64,000 nucleotides of DNA from Candidatus Centipeda massiliensis (GCF_900290285.1 NZ_LT985754.1:965364-1029363); one strand, 5' to 3'. Shown: positions 1 to 9,805, counted from the stretch's first letter. The notes: generated by a model not told the origin, from the letters alone. Made by a program: numbers and translations.

Positions 1-1
1 G

Positions 2-880
2 ATTGTATGTCAGCAGGGATGTTCCTTTGAAATTATCATCGCGGATGACGGTACGCCGAATTTTGATAGAGGTGTAATAGAGGCGTATTTCGCACAGAAA
101 GATTTCCATGTCTATACAATCGTGGCAAATCCGTACAACAAGGGAACAGTGAAAAATGTGGCGGGAGTCTTTCCCGTGATGCGAGGACGCTATGTAAAAG
201 TCATTTCGCCGGGCGATTTCCTGTATGATGAAACTGCCTTGGTACGAATGCTTCGATTCGTGGAACAACATCAATATCGAGTCGCCTTTGGATGGACGTA
301 TTTCTATCAAAAAAAAGACGAGCAGACCTATGTGGTGCTCGGTCAGCTGCAGCCTGCAAATTTGGAATCATATCGTAGGAACGCATTTTCCGAAATTAAG
401 AAGGAATATCTCATTGCACAGGACTTTCCTGTTGGAGGCGCCTTTTTTACAGAGGCGAAACTGCTGATCTCCTATACGGAGAAAATCCTTGATCGTATTA
501 TCTACGGCGAGGATTGTGTATATAATATCATGATTGCAGATGGCGTAGAGTTTGGCTTTTTGGATGAGCACTTCGCATGGTATGAAAGAGGTTCCGGCGT
601 TTCATGGCAGACAGAGTGGAAGTCCCGTATTTACGCGGATCGTAATATGTACTATGCAATTATTGCGGAAAACCATCCTGAGTGGCGCGATCTGTGTCAT
701 TGGAAGATGGATCCGGAGCATTATCCGGGGGATGTCTATCAGTCGTATATTGATGAATATGTAGAGGAGGCGTTTCTTCGGCTGAAGGAAGAAAACGATA
801 AACAGCGGACGCAGCTCAACCAAGCGTATTTACTACGCTGGATTCATGCCGGATTGCAGTATGCGGACGATATGACGTGA
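2..880 (+). CDS. Family 2 glycosyltransferase, 5' end outside the window
   Basis: The frame is open from base 2, so the true start lies upstream. The 292 visible residues begin inside a GT-A fold: the nucleotide-binding strand with IIIADDGT is at visible residues 11-18, an SPGD stretch sits where the metal-binding Asp usually lies (about 69-72), and a GED acidic motif is at about 169-171. The protein probably transfers a nucleotide-activated sugar to a glycan at the cytoplasmic face of the membrane. It is followed by a sugar aminotransferase and an acetyltransferase, so it fits a surface-polysaccharide or glycoprotein-glycan locus. Donor and acceptor cannot be read from the sequence. Family is secure; specificity is unknown. 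Confidence 0.85.
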   Translation: MVCQQGCSFEIIIADDGTPNFDRGVIEAYFAQKDFHVYTIVANPYNKGTVKNVAGVFPVMRGRYVKVISPGDFLYDETALVRMLRFVEQHQYRVAFGWTYFYQKKDEQTYVVLGQLQPANLESYRRNAFSEIKKEYLIAQDFPVGGAFFTEAKLLISYTEKILDRIIYGEDCVYNIMIADGVEFGFLDEHFAWYERGSGVSWQTEWKSRIYADRNMYYAIIAENHPEWRDLCHWKMDPEHYPGDVYQSYIDEYVEEAFLRLKEENDKQRTQLNQAYLLRWIHAGLQYADDMT

Positions 881-947
881 GTCGTATTTAATGCGCTTTT
901 TTTACGTGTTTCATCGGATTACTCGTACACATAGCAAAGGAAATTAT

Positions 948-2045
948 ATGAAAATTGATCTTGCCACACTTGGGCGCCAGTATGAACTTCACGCAGCGGA
1001 ATACGAAGCGGCGGCACTGCGTGCCCTGCGCTCGGGCTGGTACATTATGGGACCGGAACTTGCGGCGTTCGAGGAGGAGTTTGCCGCCTATACGGGGGCG
1101 CAATATGCCGTCGGACTGAACTCCGGACTCGACGCGCTGATACTCTCCGTCGCAGCACTTGGCATCGGCGCGGGGGATGAGGTCATCGTACCTGCAAACA
1201 CCTATATTGCGACCGTGCTTGCGGTCACGGCAAACGGGGCGACGCCTGTCTTTGTCGAACCGGATGAATACTACAATCTGGACACATCTAAACTCGAAGC
1301 AGCGATTACGGAGCGTACGCGTGCCGTGATGCCTGTTCATCTCTATGGACAGGCGGTCGATATGGGGTGCGTGATGGAGATCGCAAAGAAGCATCATCTT
1401 GCCGTGGTCGAGGACTGTGCCCAGTCTCACGGCGCACATTTCGGCGATGTAATGACGGGGCGCTTCGGCAACATCGGTTGCTTCAGCTTTTATCCGACGA
1501 AGAATCTCGGCGCATTCGGCGATGCGGGTGCGATCGTGACCGACGATGCGGCACTTGCCGAGAAGATTCGTATGCTGCGCAACTATGGCAGCAGGGAGAA
1601 ATACCACAACGAACTATGTGGGGTAAATTCCCGTCTGGATGAGATACAGGCGGCTCTCTTGCGCGTAAAGCTCGGATATCTTGCGGAGCTGACGGAGGAA
1701 CGCAGGGCAATCGCCGCGCGCTATCTTGCGGGGATTCATAACGAACAGATCACCTTGCCGCAGCTGCGTGAGGGCGCGGAGCATGTCTATCATCAATTTG
1801 TTGTACGGACGGAGACGCGGGATCACTTCAAGGCGTATCTTTCAAAAAACGGCATCGAGACGGTCATTCACTATCCGATCCCGCCGCATCTCGCGGAGTG
1901 TTATAGAGATCTTGGCTGCGGGAAGGGCAGCTTCCCCATTGCGGAGCAGTATGCGGACGAGGTGCTGAGTCTGCCGATGTTTAACGGAATGACCGATGCG
2001 GAAATATCCTATGCGATCGATGTTGTCAATGCCTATCGCACCTGA
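948..2045 (+). CDS. DegT/DnrJ/EryC1/StrS sugar aminotransferase
   Basis: A 365-residue PLP enzyme that most likely converts a nucleotide-linked keto-sugar to an amino sugar. The fold is recognisable from the GLNSGLDAL phosphate-binding segment (residues 56-64), VEDCAQSHG with the pyridine-contacting Asp156, and [13 protein letters not shown] with the Schiff-base Lys185. The length matches FdtB/QdtB-type 3-aminotransferases. ATG 948 is chosen because AAAGGA precedes it and homology starts at KIDLATLG; an in-frame ATG at 891 would add 19 residues with no family match. The GNAT gene 11 bp downstream suggests a two-step amination and N-acylation of one sugar. The exact sugar is inference. Confidence 0.9.
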   Translation: MKIDLATLGRQYELHAAEYEAAALRALRSGWYIMGPELAAFEEEFAAYTGAQYAVGLNSGLDALILSVAALGIGAGDEVIVPANTYIATVLAVTANGATPVFVEPDEYYNLDTSKLEAAITERTRAVMPVHLYGQAVDMGCVMEIAKKHHLAVVEDCAQSHGAHFGDVMTGRFGNIGCFSFYPTKNLGAFGDAGAIVTDDAALAEKIRMLRNYGSREKYHNELCGVNSRLDEIQAALLRVKLGYLAELTEERRAIAARYLAGIHNEQITLPQLREGAEHVYHQFVVRTETRDHFKAYLSKNGIETVIHYPIPPHLAECYRDLGCGKGSFPIAEQYADEVLSLPMFNGMTDAEISYAIDVVNAYRT

Positions 2046-2056
2046 GAGAGGATTGT

Positions 2057-2641
2057 ATGAGCTTGATACAATGCGAAGGACGTATGGTCTATCTGACGTC
2101 ATTGGAGGAGCGCTATTTTCCGTACATCATCGACTGGCGCAATGACCAGGAGAACAACCGTTATCTGAACCAGCCCTTTGTCCTGACGATGGAAAAGCAG
2201 CAGGCTTGGTATGAAACGTACTTGACTGATGCAACACAGGGACTGCTCATCGTCGTTGACAAAGAGAATGATACGCCGTTTGCCACAATGGGCTGGACGG
2301 ACTATGATTCTGCCGCACGTATCTGTATCACAGGGCGTCTCCTTGTCGGAGACCGTAGCTATCGAGGCAGTCTCCACTTTGCGGAGGCAAGCCTGCTTTT
2401 TGCTGATATGGTGTATGATGCGTTTGGTGTGGATACTTGTTATGCACATATTGCGTGCGACAATATTGCCTCCATACGTTATCATGAGAAGTATGGTTTT
2501 CATAGAAATGAAGGAAGTGCGCACTTTCCGGATGAGCTGAATGTGAACGGTATGCGACAGACGGAGTACCTGCGCTCACGCGAGGATTGGCTTGCCGTAC
2601 GGGAGAATATCCGTCAGAAAATATTATCCGTGATTCCTTAG
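2057..2641 (+). CDS. GNAT-family N-acetyltransferase
   Basis: A 194-residue protein opening with MVYLTSLEERYFPYIIDWRND, the usual start of RimJ/RimL-like GNAT proteins. The acetyl-CoA region is around residues 95-125 (TGRLLVGDRSYRGSLHFAEA), followed by the closing ACDNIASIRYHEKYGF segment (about 134-149) typical of the family. It starts 11 bp after the aminotransferase and is probably co-transcribed with it. The likely role is N-acetylation of the amino sugar made by the neighbour, comparable to the N-acetyltransferases that finish acylaminosugars for surface glycans. That substrate assignment comes from context only; GNAT members also modify proteins and small amines. Confidence 0.85.
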   Translation: MSLIQCEGRMVYLTSLEERYFPYIIDWRNDQENNRYLNQPFVLTMEKQQAWYETYLTDATQGLLIVVDKENDTPFATMGWTDYDSAARICITGRLLVGDRSYRGSLHFAEASLLFADMVYDAFGVDTCYAHIACDNIASIRYHEKYGFHRNEGSAHFPDELNVNGMRQTEYLRSREDWLAVRENIRQKILSVIP

Positions 2642-2659
2642 GACGCTCTTTTGCAGCTG

Positions 2660-2700
2660 AAAATCCCTCCATTTGTATTTTTGGGGATGGGGGGATTTTT
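2660..2700 (+). terminator. Rho-independent terminator of the glycan operon
   Basis: An AATCCCTCCAT arm pairs with ATGGGGGGATT and is followed by a T-run, 19 bases after the GNAT stop codon. Confidence 0.75.
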
Positions 2701-2747
2701 GTGTGTTTGATTGAATGTTTATGAGAATTACTATTGATTATTGAGCG

Positions 2748-2789
2748 GTAACATTTGTTACGTCTATCGTGAAGCACCTTTGCTATAAT
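2748..2789 (+). promoter_or_regulatory. hcp promoter with a CRP/FNR-type activator site centred at -41.5
   Basis: A GTAAC-ATTT-GTTAC inverted repeat lies at 2748-2761 and a perfect TATAAT at 2784-2789. With transcription starting about 7 bases after the -10 box (about 2796), the repeat is centred 41.5 bases upstream, the class II activator position. No good -35 hexamer is visible, as expected for an activated promoter. The half-site agrees with what I recall of the clostridial HcpR motif; that identity is from memory. Confidence 0.65.
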
Positions 2790-2829
2790 CAACACAACAA
2801 ATGTGTATTGTTGCAAAGGAGAGTTTCTC

Positions 2830-4491
2830 ATGGATGCTAAAATGTTTTGTTATCAGTGTCAGGAAACAGCGGGCGGCAAAGGCTGCACGGTGCAGGGGGT
2901 CTGCGGCAAGAAGCCGGATGTCGCCGAGATGCAGGATCTGCTCGTCTATGTGACGAAGGGGCTCGGTGCGGTGACGACGGCACTGCGCGCCGCTGGCAAG
3001 AAGGTTGCCATCGAGGTGAACCATCGCGTGACGATGAATCTCTTCATTACGATCACGAATGCGAACTTTGACCGCGAGGCGATCATGGACGTGATCGAGG
3101 AGACGCTTGCGATCAAGGCGGATCTGCTCAGTCAGCTCTCCGATGCATCGCACCTGCCCGAGGCGGCACATTGGACGGCTCCGCGTGCGGAGTTCGAGGC
3201 AAAGGCGAAGACGGTCGGCGTGCTCGCGACGGAGAACGAGGATGTACGCAGTCTGCGTGAGCTGACGACGTACGGTCTGAAGGGGCTGTCTGCCTATGTC
3301 GAGCACGCAAATGCGCTGGGGCACGAGAACGAGGAGATCGACGCATTCATGCAGCACGCGCTTGCACAGCTGCTCGATGATACGATGGACGGCGATGCGC
3401 TGACGGCGCTCGTGCTTGAGACGGGCAAGTGGGGCGTTGCGGGTATGGCTCTGCTCGACGGTGCGAACACGGGCACGTACGGTCATCCCGAGATCTCAAA
3501 GGTCAACCTCGGTGTTCGTAACCGCCCCGGCATCCTCATCTCCGGGCATGACCTCAAGGATCTTGAGCGCCTCTTGGAGCAGACGAAGGGCACGGGTGTC
3601 GATGTCTATACGCACGGCGAGATGATCCCCGCGCACTACTACCCCGCGTTCAAGAAGTACGACAATCTCGTCGGCAATTACGGCAATGCGTGGTGGCTGC
3701 AGAAAGAGGAGTTCGAGAAGTTCAACGGCGCAATCCTCATGACGACGAACTGCGTTGTTCCGCCGAAGGACAGCTACAAGGATCGCCTCTTCACGACGGC
3801 TGCAGTCGGCGTACCGGGCTGCACGCACATCCCTCTCGTGAACGGTGAGAAGGACTTTACGCCTGTCATCGAGTGCGCGAAGAAGTGCGCGCCTCCGACG
3901 GAGCTGGAGACGGGCGAGATTGTCGGCGGATTTGCACACGAGCAGGTCTTTGCTGTCGCGGACAAGGTCGTGGAGGCGGTCAAGAGCGGCGCGATCAAGA
4001 AGTTCGTCGTTATGGCGGGCTGCGATGGTCGTATGAAGTCGCGTGAGTACTATGCTGAGTTCGCCGAGGCGCTGCCGCATGACACGGTCATCCTCACGGC
4101 GGGCTGCGCGAAGTACAAGTACATCAAGAAGGATCTCGGCGACATCGGCGGTATCCCGCGTGTCCTTGACGCAGGGCAGTGCAACGACTCCTACTCGCTC
4201 GCGCTGATCGCGCTGAAGCTGAAGGAAGTATTCGGTCTGGATGATGTGAACAAGCTTCCGATTGCCTACAACATTGCGTGGTACGAGCAGAAGGCTGTCA
4301 TTGTTCTCCTCGCACTGCTCCACCTCGGTGTGAAGAACATCCACCTTGGACCCACGCTCCCCGCGTTCCTCTCTCCGAATGTCGCAAAGGTGCTCGTCGA
4401 GACCTTCGGCATCGGCGGCATCACGAACGTCGAGGACGATATGGAAATGTTTGGCATTGAGGTAAACGCACCCGAAGCCACTGCTGTGTAA
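2830..4491 (+). CDS. hcp: Hydroxylamine reductase (hybrid-cluster protein)
   Basis: A 553-residue cytoplasmic Fe-S protein that handles nitric oxide and/or hydroxylamine and belongs to the nitrosative-stress response of anaerobes. The N-terminal cluster ligands Cys7, Cys10, Cys19 and Cys25 are spaced C-x2-C-x8-C-x5-C, as in the form found in strict anaerobes. Hybrid-cluster ligand regions are visible as GVPGCTH, MAGCDGR, TAGCAKY and GQCND. ATG 2830 has AAAGGAGAG in front of it; a more upstream in-frame ATG overlaps the promoter leader. The gene is monocistronic, between the -41.5 operator and a strong terminator. No hcpR regulator gene is present in the window. Confidence 0.97.
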   Translation: MDAKMFCYQCQETAGGKGCTVQGVCGKKPDVAEMQDLLVYVTKGLGAVTTALRAAGKKVAIEVNHRVTMNLFITITNANFDREAIMDVIEETLAIKADLLSQLSDASHLPEAAHWTAPRAEFEAKAKTVGVLATENEDVRSLRELTTYGLKGLSAYVEHANALGHENEEIDAFMQHALAQLLDDTMDGDALTALVLETGKWGVAGMALLDGANTGTYGHPEISKVNLGVRNRPGILISGHDLKDLERLLEQTKGTGVDVYTHGEMIPAHYYPAFKKYDNLVGNYGNAWWLQKEEFEKFNGAILMTTNCVVPPKDSYKDRLFTTAAVGVPGCTHIPLVNGEKDFTPVIECAKKCAPPTELETGEIVGGFAHEQVFAVADKVVEAVKSGAIKKFVVMAGCDGRMKSREYYAEFAEALPHDTVILTAGCAKYKYIKKDLGDIGGIPRVLDAGQCNDSYSLALIALKLKEVFGLDDVNKLPIAYNIAWYEQKAVIVLLALLHLGVKNIHLGPTLPAFLSPNVAKVLVETFGIGGITNVEDDMEMFGIEVNAPEATAV

Positions 4492-4515
4492 GAGAATATC
4501 CATTCATAGATAAGT

Positions 4516-4569
4516 AAACGGGACTTCCGTACGAAATAAAATGGTATTTCGTACGGAAGTCCCGTTTTT
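4516..4569. terminator. Strong bidirectional terminator between hcp and the ABC operon
   Basis: A stem of more than 20 bp (AAACGGGACTTCCGTACGAA and its complement) with a short loop, A-rich on the left and T-rich on the right, separates two convergent genes. Confidence 0.9.
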
Positions 4570-4577
4570 GTGTGAGT

Positions 4578-6224
4578 TTACAATGCCGCCCTTAGCAGGT
4601 TCCTCGTATATTCTTCGCTTGGTTCTCTAAGGACGCGCGACGTTGCGCCCTGCTCGACGATGCGTCCATTCTGCATGATGAGGACGCGGTCGGCGATGGA
4701 GCTGACGAGCGGAAGGTCATGCGAGATGAAGAGGAGGCTCATGCCGTGCTCTTGCTGCAAATGCAGGAGCAGGGCGATGATCTTTGCCTGCACGGAAACA
4801 TCGAGTGCGGAGGTTGCCTCATCACAGACGAGGATTTCGGGGTGAACTGCCATGGCGCGTGCAATCGCTGCACGCTGGCACTCGCCGCCGCTCATCTCGT
4901 GCGGGTAGCGATCCGCGTATGCGGCGGGCAGTCCCACCTCTGTGAGGAGCTGCGCGACGCGCCGTTTGGTGTCGTGTTCATCAGGCGTACACAGGCGGCA
5001 GATGGTCTCGCCGATCATCGCGCCGATGGTGCGGCGTGGGTTGAACGAGCCAGGTGCATCCTGAAACACCATCTGGATGCGTGTGTAGAGGGTGCGCCGC
5101 TCCTTTCCGCATGCGTGCGTGATGTTCTTACCCGCGAGGAGGATGTTTCCGCCCGTCGGCGTATGCAGTCCCGTGAGGAGCTTTGCAACGGTGGATTTGC
5201 CGCTGCCGCTCTCGCCGACAATGCCGAGCAGTTCACGCTGCGCGAGTGAAAAGGATATGCGGTCAACGGCTTGCGTGCGTCCCGCCGCATCGTCAAAGTG
5301 CATGGAGACGTTCTCAAAGCGCAGGAGATCTTGGAGGGCACCCCTTCCACCGCTTACGCGATCCGCCTCCCCCGCTTGGACGGGGGAGGCGATGGGAGCG
5401 GTGTTTTTCTCTGCATGATCGTGTCGATCGCAGTGAACGTGCGCAGCGGCATGCAGCTGCGGTACAGCCGTAAGGAGTTCCCGCGTATAGGGATGCTGCG
5501 GGTTTCCAAGCACCTCGTCCACGGTGCCCTGTTCGACAATTCTTCCCTTGCACATGACGGCAACGCGGTCGGCAATGTGCCGCACGACACCGATGTTGTG
5601 GGTGATGAGGAGGATTGCCGTGCCCATGCGCTCCTTGAGTGCGCGCAGCTCGTCCAGTACCTGCAGCTGGATCGTCGCGTCGAGTGCCGAGGTCGGCTCA
5701 TCGGCGAGCAGCAGCTGCGGGCGCAGGATGACAGCGAGTGCGATGGCGGCGCGCTGTGCCATGCCGCCCGACAGCTCGAACGGATATGCCGCGAGGATGC
5801 GGCTGACATCGGGAAATCCCATGCCGCCGAATACCTCTGCCGCGCGTGCGTAGATTTCCTCACGCGACAGATCGGTGTGCGCACGCATCGTCTCAACGAG
5901 CTGCGTGCCAATCCGCCGCGCAGGGTTCAGCGATGCGCCTGCGTACTGGAACACCATCGCGAGCTCCTCACCGTGCATCTTGCGGCGCTCACCGGCGCTG
6001 AGGACGGCAATGTCACGCCCGTCGAGGACGATTGTGCCCGCATGGATCTCCGTGGAGAGTCCGCGAATCTGTGCGATTGCCTTGAGCAGGGTGGACTTTC
6101 CGCTGCCGCTCTCACCGACAATGCCGAGCACCTCACCCGCAGAGAGGCACAGACTAATGTCCTCAATGACCGCATTGCCGCCGTATCCTGCGGTCAGCCG
6201 GTCGATGCGGAGCAATTCCTTCAT
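4578..6224 (-). CDS. Fused double ATPase of a nickel/peptide-type ABC importer (DppD-DppF or NikD-NikE fusion)
   Basis: A 548-residue protein with two complete ABC ATPase domains. Domain 1 has Walker A GESGSGKST at 37-45 and the signature LSGGMAQRA near 155. Domain 2 has Walker A GESGSGKST near 335 and the signature MSGGECQRA near 470. In most relatives these are two separate genes. The linker contains a His-rich stretch (HAAAHVHCDRHDHAE, about 255-270) and then about 18 residues that coincide with a copy of a genomic palindromic repeat (5338-5390). It is the last gene of a permease-permease-binding-protein-ATPase operon and powers its uptake from the cytoplasmic side. The HPYTRELL tail typical of oligopeptide/nickel ATPases is present in domain 1. 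Confidence 0.92.
   Translation of the reverse strand: MKELLRIDRLTAGYGGNAVIEDISLCLSAGEVLGIVGESGSGKSTLLKAIAQIRGLSTEIHAGTIVLDGRDIAVLSAGERRKMHGEELAMVFQYAGASLNPARRIGTQLVETMRAHTDLSREEIYARAAEVFGGMGFPDVSRILAAYPFELSGGMAQRAAIALAVILRPQLLLADEPTSALDATIQLQVLDELRALKERMGTAILLITHNIGVVRHIADRVAVMCKGRIVEQGTVDEVLGNPQHPYTRELLTAVPQLHAAAHVHCDRHDHAEKNTAPIASPVQAGEADRVSGGRGALQDLLRFENVSMHFDDAAGRTQAVDRISFSLAQRELLGIVGESGSGKSTVAKLLTGLHTPTGGNILLAGKNITHACGKERRTLYTRIQMVFQDAPGSFNPRRTIGAMIGETICRLCTPDEHDTKRRVAQLLTEVGLPAAYADRYPHEMSGGECQRAAIARAMAVHPEILVCDEATSALDVSVQAKIIALLLHLQQEHGMSLLFISHDLPLVSSIADRVLIMQNGRIVEQGATSRVLREPSEEYTRNLLRAAL
5338..5390 (-). repeat. 54-bp palindromic repeat (family P) lying inside coding sequence
   Basis: The segment matches intergenic copies at 15500, 15615 and 45346: GCRCCCCTT, a semi-conserved middle, then a CCTCCCCC...GGGGGAGGC hairpin. 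Here it is read in frame on the minus strand as residues 279-296, ASPVQAGEADRVSGGRGA, between the two ATPase domains. Confidence 0.8.
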
Positions 6225-6258
6225 CGGCGTGTACTCCGCTGTACTGCTGACAGAAACA

Positions 6259-7782
6259 TCACTGCTTATCCAGATCCTTTGTCACATGATAGTAGTCGCT
6301 CGGCGTCGAGAGGAAGCCCGTGACGTTCTTCGAGATACCAACCTGCATATTGTTGAAGCCAATGAAGTCCATCGCCGCATCGTCGATCACCTGCTGCTGA
6401 ATGTGGTTGACGAGTGCAATACGCCTTGCGGAGTCAAATGTATTTGGCAGATCGGCAAGCAGCTGCTGCACGACGGGATTGTCATAGTGCCCAAAATTCG
6501 ATACGCCCTTTGCACTGAGGCAGTCGCGCAGAAACGCGTACGGATCACCCGTTGGCATCGTGACGACGGAGTAGAGGGAGAGCTCGAAATCACCGGGCTT
6601 GAGGTAGGTCGACTTCTCGTGTGCGACAATATTGACGTTGATGCCGATCTTTTTCAGCTGTGCCTGCATCTCCGTTGTGATGTTTTCGTTGAAAAGACGC
6701 TTGTAGACCCCCATTTCGACGGTGAGCGGCTTGCCGTTCTTCTCGACGATGCCGTCGCCGTCCGTGTCCGTATAACCCGCTGCCGCGAGTACCTGCTTTG
6801 CCTTTTCAGGATCGTAGGAGCGCGCCTTGAGCGCGGGATCGCCGTATGGAGTCGATGCGAGGAAGGCGCTGCTTGATGCCGTCATTGCACCCTTGAGGTA
6901 CTGCTCACTGATGGTCTTTTTGTCCACGCCGTACATGATCGCCTGACGTACGGCGGGATCGGTCAGTTTTTCAAGATTGAAATAGAGCTGATAGGTGCGT
7001 GTCTGCGGCGTCTTTATCACCGTAAATTTATCGTTTGCTGCTATCGTCTCCGCCGTCTCGGGGCTGAGGTCGAGTGCAACGTCGATTTCGCCTCCCTGCA
7101 GCGCCGTTGCGAGTGTGTTAAAGTCCGCGATCTTCGTGTATTCGATCAGGTCAGACTTAGCCGCACCGTCCCAATAGTTTGCGTTCTTTTCCATAACCGC
7201 ATGCTTGTCGGGCTCGAACGATGCCATGACGAAAGGCCCTGTGCAGACCGGTGCCGCGTCAAAGTCCTGTGTCCCCACAACATCAACAATGACGGCGTAC
7301 GGGTCGCAGAGATCATTGATCAGTGTTGCATACGGCTCCTTCGTGTGGATCGTGAGGACATTGCCGTCCACCGTATACGCGGCACCCGCCAGCCAAGACG
7401 CGCGCGGGTTCATTGCCTCCGTTCGCTTCAGCGAATCGATGACCTTCTCTGCCGTCATTTTCTCACCGTTTGAGAATGTGACATTGTCCCGCAGCGTGAT
7501 GCGCCAGACGGTCGGGCCGACATTCTCCGCCTTTTCGGCAAGCCATGGCTGCGGCTTCATCTCGTCGTCGAGACGGAAGAGTGTTTCGCCCACGCCATAG
7601 CGCACGGCGTACCAGCCGTTCCACTCCTTTGCGGGATCCATCGTGCTCGTCACGGCGACTGTGCCGCCGACGCGTACGATTTTCTTTGTGTCCGCCGCCT
7701 GTTCCGAGCTTCCGCAGCCGGCCATGGCAATGGGGAGCGCAAGCAGGAGTGCGGCGCATAGAATCTGAAAAAATTTGTTCAT
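6259..7782 (-). CDS. Nickel/peptide/opine-type ABC transporter substrate-binding lipoprotein
   Basis: A 507-residue SBP_bac_5-family protein. The signal peptide ends in LPIAMAGC, a lipobox, so the protein should be anchored by a lipidated Cys on the outside of the inner membrane. The ATG at 7782 is chosen because AGGAGG lies just before it and the hydrophobic signal begins there. Family features include TAEKVIDSLKR, GTGPF-like CTGPFVMASF, and YDPEKAKQVLAAAGY. The tail is similar in style to NikA/CntA-type receptors rather than large OppA proteins, but the ligand (nickel, a metallophore complex or a short peptide) cannot be fixed from sequence. Third gene of the five-component importer operon. 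Confidence 0.9.
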   Translation of the reverse strand: MNKFFQILCAALLLALPIAMAGCGSSEQAADTKKIVRVGGTVAVTSTMDPAKEWNGWYAVRYGVGETLFRLDDEMKPQPWLAEKAENVGPTVWRITLRDNVTFSNGEKMTAEKVIDSLKRTEAMNPRASWLAGAAYTVDGNVLTIHTKEPYATLINDLCDPYAVIVDVVGTQDFDAAPVCTGPFVMASFEPDKHAVMEKNANYWDGAAKSDLIEYTKIADFNTLATALQGGEIDVALDLSPETAETIAANDKFTVIKTPQTRTYQLYFNLEKLTDPAVRQAIMYGVDKKTISEQYLKGAMTASSSAFLASTPYGDPALKARSYDPEKAKQVLAAAGYTDTDGDGIVEKNGKPLTVEMGVYKRLFNENITTEMQAQLKKIGINVNIVAHEKSTYLKPGDFELSLYSVVTMPTGDPYAFLRDCLSAKGVSNFGHYDNPVVQQLLADLPNTFDSARRIALVNHIQQQVIDDAAMDFIGFNNMQVGISKNVTGFLSTPSDYYHVTKDLDKQ

Positions 7783-7820
7783 GGAAAGCCTCCTATGGAA
7801 TGAGATATGACTATATGCGG

Positions 7821-8651
7821 CTATATGCTCTTTTCCCGTGTCTTGGGGTCGAGCAGATCCCGCAGCTGATCGCCGAACATGTTGAAGACCATCATGACGG
7901 CGACCATCACGGCACTCGGCGCGAGTGCTGCCCATGGCGCCTGCTGCAGGTACTTCTGTCCCTCGCTGATCATCGCGCCCCACTCGGCGGCGGGAATCTG
8001 GACGCCGATCCCGAGGTAGGACAGCCCCGCGAGCCCCATCATCATCGTACTGACGTGCAGGACGGCAGTGACGATGAGCGGCCCCGCGATATTCGGCAGG
8101 ATGTGCCCGAATAGAATGCGTGCATCACTGCAGCCGGAGAGCTGCGCCGCCTGTATGTACGTCTCCTCCTTTACCGTGACCGCTGCACTGCGTGCGATGC
8201 GTGCATACTGCGTCCACGTCGTAACGATGAGTGCGAGCACGGCATTGAACAGCCCGCCGCCGAGCACACCCGCGACCGCGATTGCGAGCACAATGTCGGG
8301 AAATGCTTGAAATACATCGGTGAAACGCATCAGAACAGCGTCTATTCGTCCGCGATAGTAGCCCGAGAGCAGACCGATCATACTGCCGAGCGAACCTGCG
8401 GCGAGGATGATGAAGAGGGCGGAGAAGATCGAGGTTTTCCCCCCCGCGAGAATGCGCGAGAGGATGTCTCTGCCATAGTTGTCCGTGCCGAGGAGATGCT
8501 CGGCGGACGGCGCCTTCAGGATCAGCTGCGGATCGGTTGCGTATGGGTCATAGGGGGCGAGTTGGGCAGAGAAGAGGCTCGTGATAAGGATGAGTGCTGA
8601 AAGAAGGGCAAGTACGCGAAAGAGAAGCGGGGTCTTTGTAAAAGATCGCAT
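7821..8651 (-). CDS. ABC importer permease, DppC/NikC type
   Basis: A 276-residue inner-membrane protein with an N-terminal membrane span, the APYDPYATDPQLILKAPSAEHLLGTDNYGRDILSR segment diagnostic of DppC/OppC/NikC N-termini (about 31-66), and about five further spans. The cytoplasmic EAA loop that docks onto the ATPase reads AAQLSGCSDARILFGHILPN (about 168-187). It starts 4 bp after the preceding permease gene, so the two are translationally close and should form the heterodimeric channel. Substrate is undecided between nickel, opine-metal complexes and peptides. Confidence 0.92.
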   Translation of the reverse strand: MRSFTKTPLLFRVLALLSALILITSLFSAQLAPYDPYATDPQLILKAPSAEHLLGTDNYGRDILSRILAGGKTSIFSALFIILAAGSLGSMIGLLSGYYRGRIDAVLMRFTDVFQAFPDIVLAIAVAGVLGGGLFNAVLALIVTTWTQYARIARSAAVTVKEETYIQAAQLSGCSDARILFGHILPNIAGPLIVTAVLHVSTMMMGLAGLSYLGIGVQIPAAEWGAMISEGQKYLQQAPWAALAPSAVMVAVMMVFNMFGDQLRDLLDPKTREKSI

Positions 8652-8655
8652 TGAA

Positions 8656-9588
8656 TTATAAATCCTTGATCTTGGGGTTGAAATAGCGGTAGGAGAGATC
8701 GGCGATGAGATTCACGAGGAAGAACGCGAGTGCCATCCACACGACGACGGCTTGAATGATGGGATAGTCGCGGTTCGTGATCGCCGTCATGATGAGGCTG
8801 CCAATGCCAGGCCAGTTAAAGATGGTCTCGATGATGACCGTGCCGCCGAGCAGTGAGCCAACGGAGATGCCTGTGAGCGTGATGACGATGACCATGATGT
8901 TCTTCAGGACATTGCGGGCGAGGATTACACGCTCGGGGATGCCGCGCGCACGCAGACCGACAACGTAGTCCTTTGCAAGTTCGTCGAGCGCCGCCGCGCG
9001 AATCTGGCGGATGTAGCGCGAGGACATGACCAGTGCAAGCGTGAGTGCAGGCAGAACCATGCCGATCGGCTTTGTTGTTGCAAGGACGGGAATCCAGCCG
9101 AGACGGTAGGAGAATACAAACATAAGCACAAGCGCGACGATGAACCCCGGCGTTGCGTTGCCGATGAAGGTCAGAATGCGAACGGCGTAATCCATGCGGC
9201 TGTTGCGCCATGCGGCAATCGTGATGCCGAGCGGCAGGGAGATGAGGAGGGTGAGACCCATCGCCGTACCCGCCATGCGCAGCGTGTAGGGGAGCGCCTT
9301 CCAAAACGTTGCAGCGACAGGCAGATCGGTGATGTAGGATGTGCCCATATCGCCTTGAATAAACTGGATGAGCCAATGACCGTACTGCACGAGGAAGGGC
9401 GCGTCAAGCCCCATCTCTGTCCGCATCTGCTCCACAAGCTGCGGGTCGGCGGACACACCGCCCGCCGAGAGGCGGATGCCGACGGGATCGCCGGGCGCGA
9501 TGTAGATGAGACCGAAGGATAGAAGTGTGATGCCGAAGAACACGGGGATGAACTGCAGGAATCGCTGCAGGAGTGACTTTGCCGTCAT
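8656..9588 (-). CDS. ABC importer permease, DppB/NikB type
   Basis: A 310-residue inner-membrane protein. The N-terminus (LLQRFLQFIPVFFGITLLSFGLIYIAPGDP) is the classic DppB/NikB first span followed by the periplasmic PGDP motif. The EAA loop reads ALDELAKDYVVGLRARGIPE, near residue 210. The ATG at 9588 has GGAGAATTT in front; an upstream in-frame ATG at 9621 would lack a comparable site. First gene of the importer operon, reading away from serA behind a promoter at 9638-9667. Expected to pair with the adjacent DppC-type permease. Confidence 0.92.
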   Translation of the reverse strand: MTAKSLLQRFLQFIPVFFGITLLSFGLIYIAPGDPVGIRLSAGGVSADPQLVEQMRTEMGLDAPFLVQYGHWLIQFIQGDMGTSYITDLPVAATFWKALPYTLRMAGTAMGLTLLISLPLGITIAAWRNSRMDYAVRILTFIGNATPGFIVALVLMFVFSYRLGWIPVLATTKPIGMVLPALTLALVMSSRYIRQIRAAALDELAKDYVVGLRARGIPERVILARNVLKNIMVIVITLTGISVGSLLGGTVIIETIFNWPGIGSLIMTAITNRDYPIIQAVVVWMALAFFLVNLIADLSYRYFNPKIKDL

Positions 9589-9637
9589 AAATTCTCCATC
9601 ATGTATTTCGTCGAGGAGCAAGTGAAAAACAATTTTC

Positions 9638-9667
9638 AGTATATCGTCCAGGGAAGAAGATTGTCAA
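9638..9667 (-). promoter_or_regulatory. Promoter of the ABC importer operon
   Basis: On the minus strand TTGACA (9662-9667) and TATACT (9638-9643) are separated by 18 bp, about 50 bp before the first permease start. Confidence 0.7.
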
Positions 9668-9716
9668 CCGAAGCGTAAAGATATGAATATGGGTGAATGA
9701 GTCGCCGCTGAAATAT

Positions 9717-9746
9717 TTGACACACATCGCTGCTTTTGTCTATAAT
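9717..9746 (+). promoter_or_regulatory. serA promoter
   Basis: TTGACA (9717-9722) and TATAAT (9741-9746), both perfect hexamers, with an 18-bp spacer; divergent from the importer promoter about 50 bp away. Confidence 0.8.
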
Positions 9747-9805
9747 GAAGCGTGTTATACTGTGCAAATAGACTGCGGCACTGTGCCGCATGGGAGGGCT
9801 GACGG

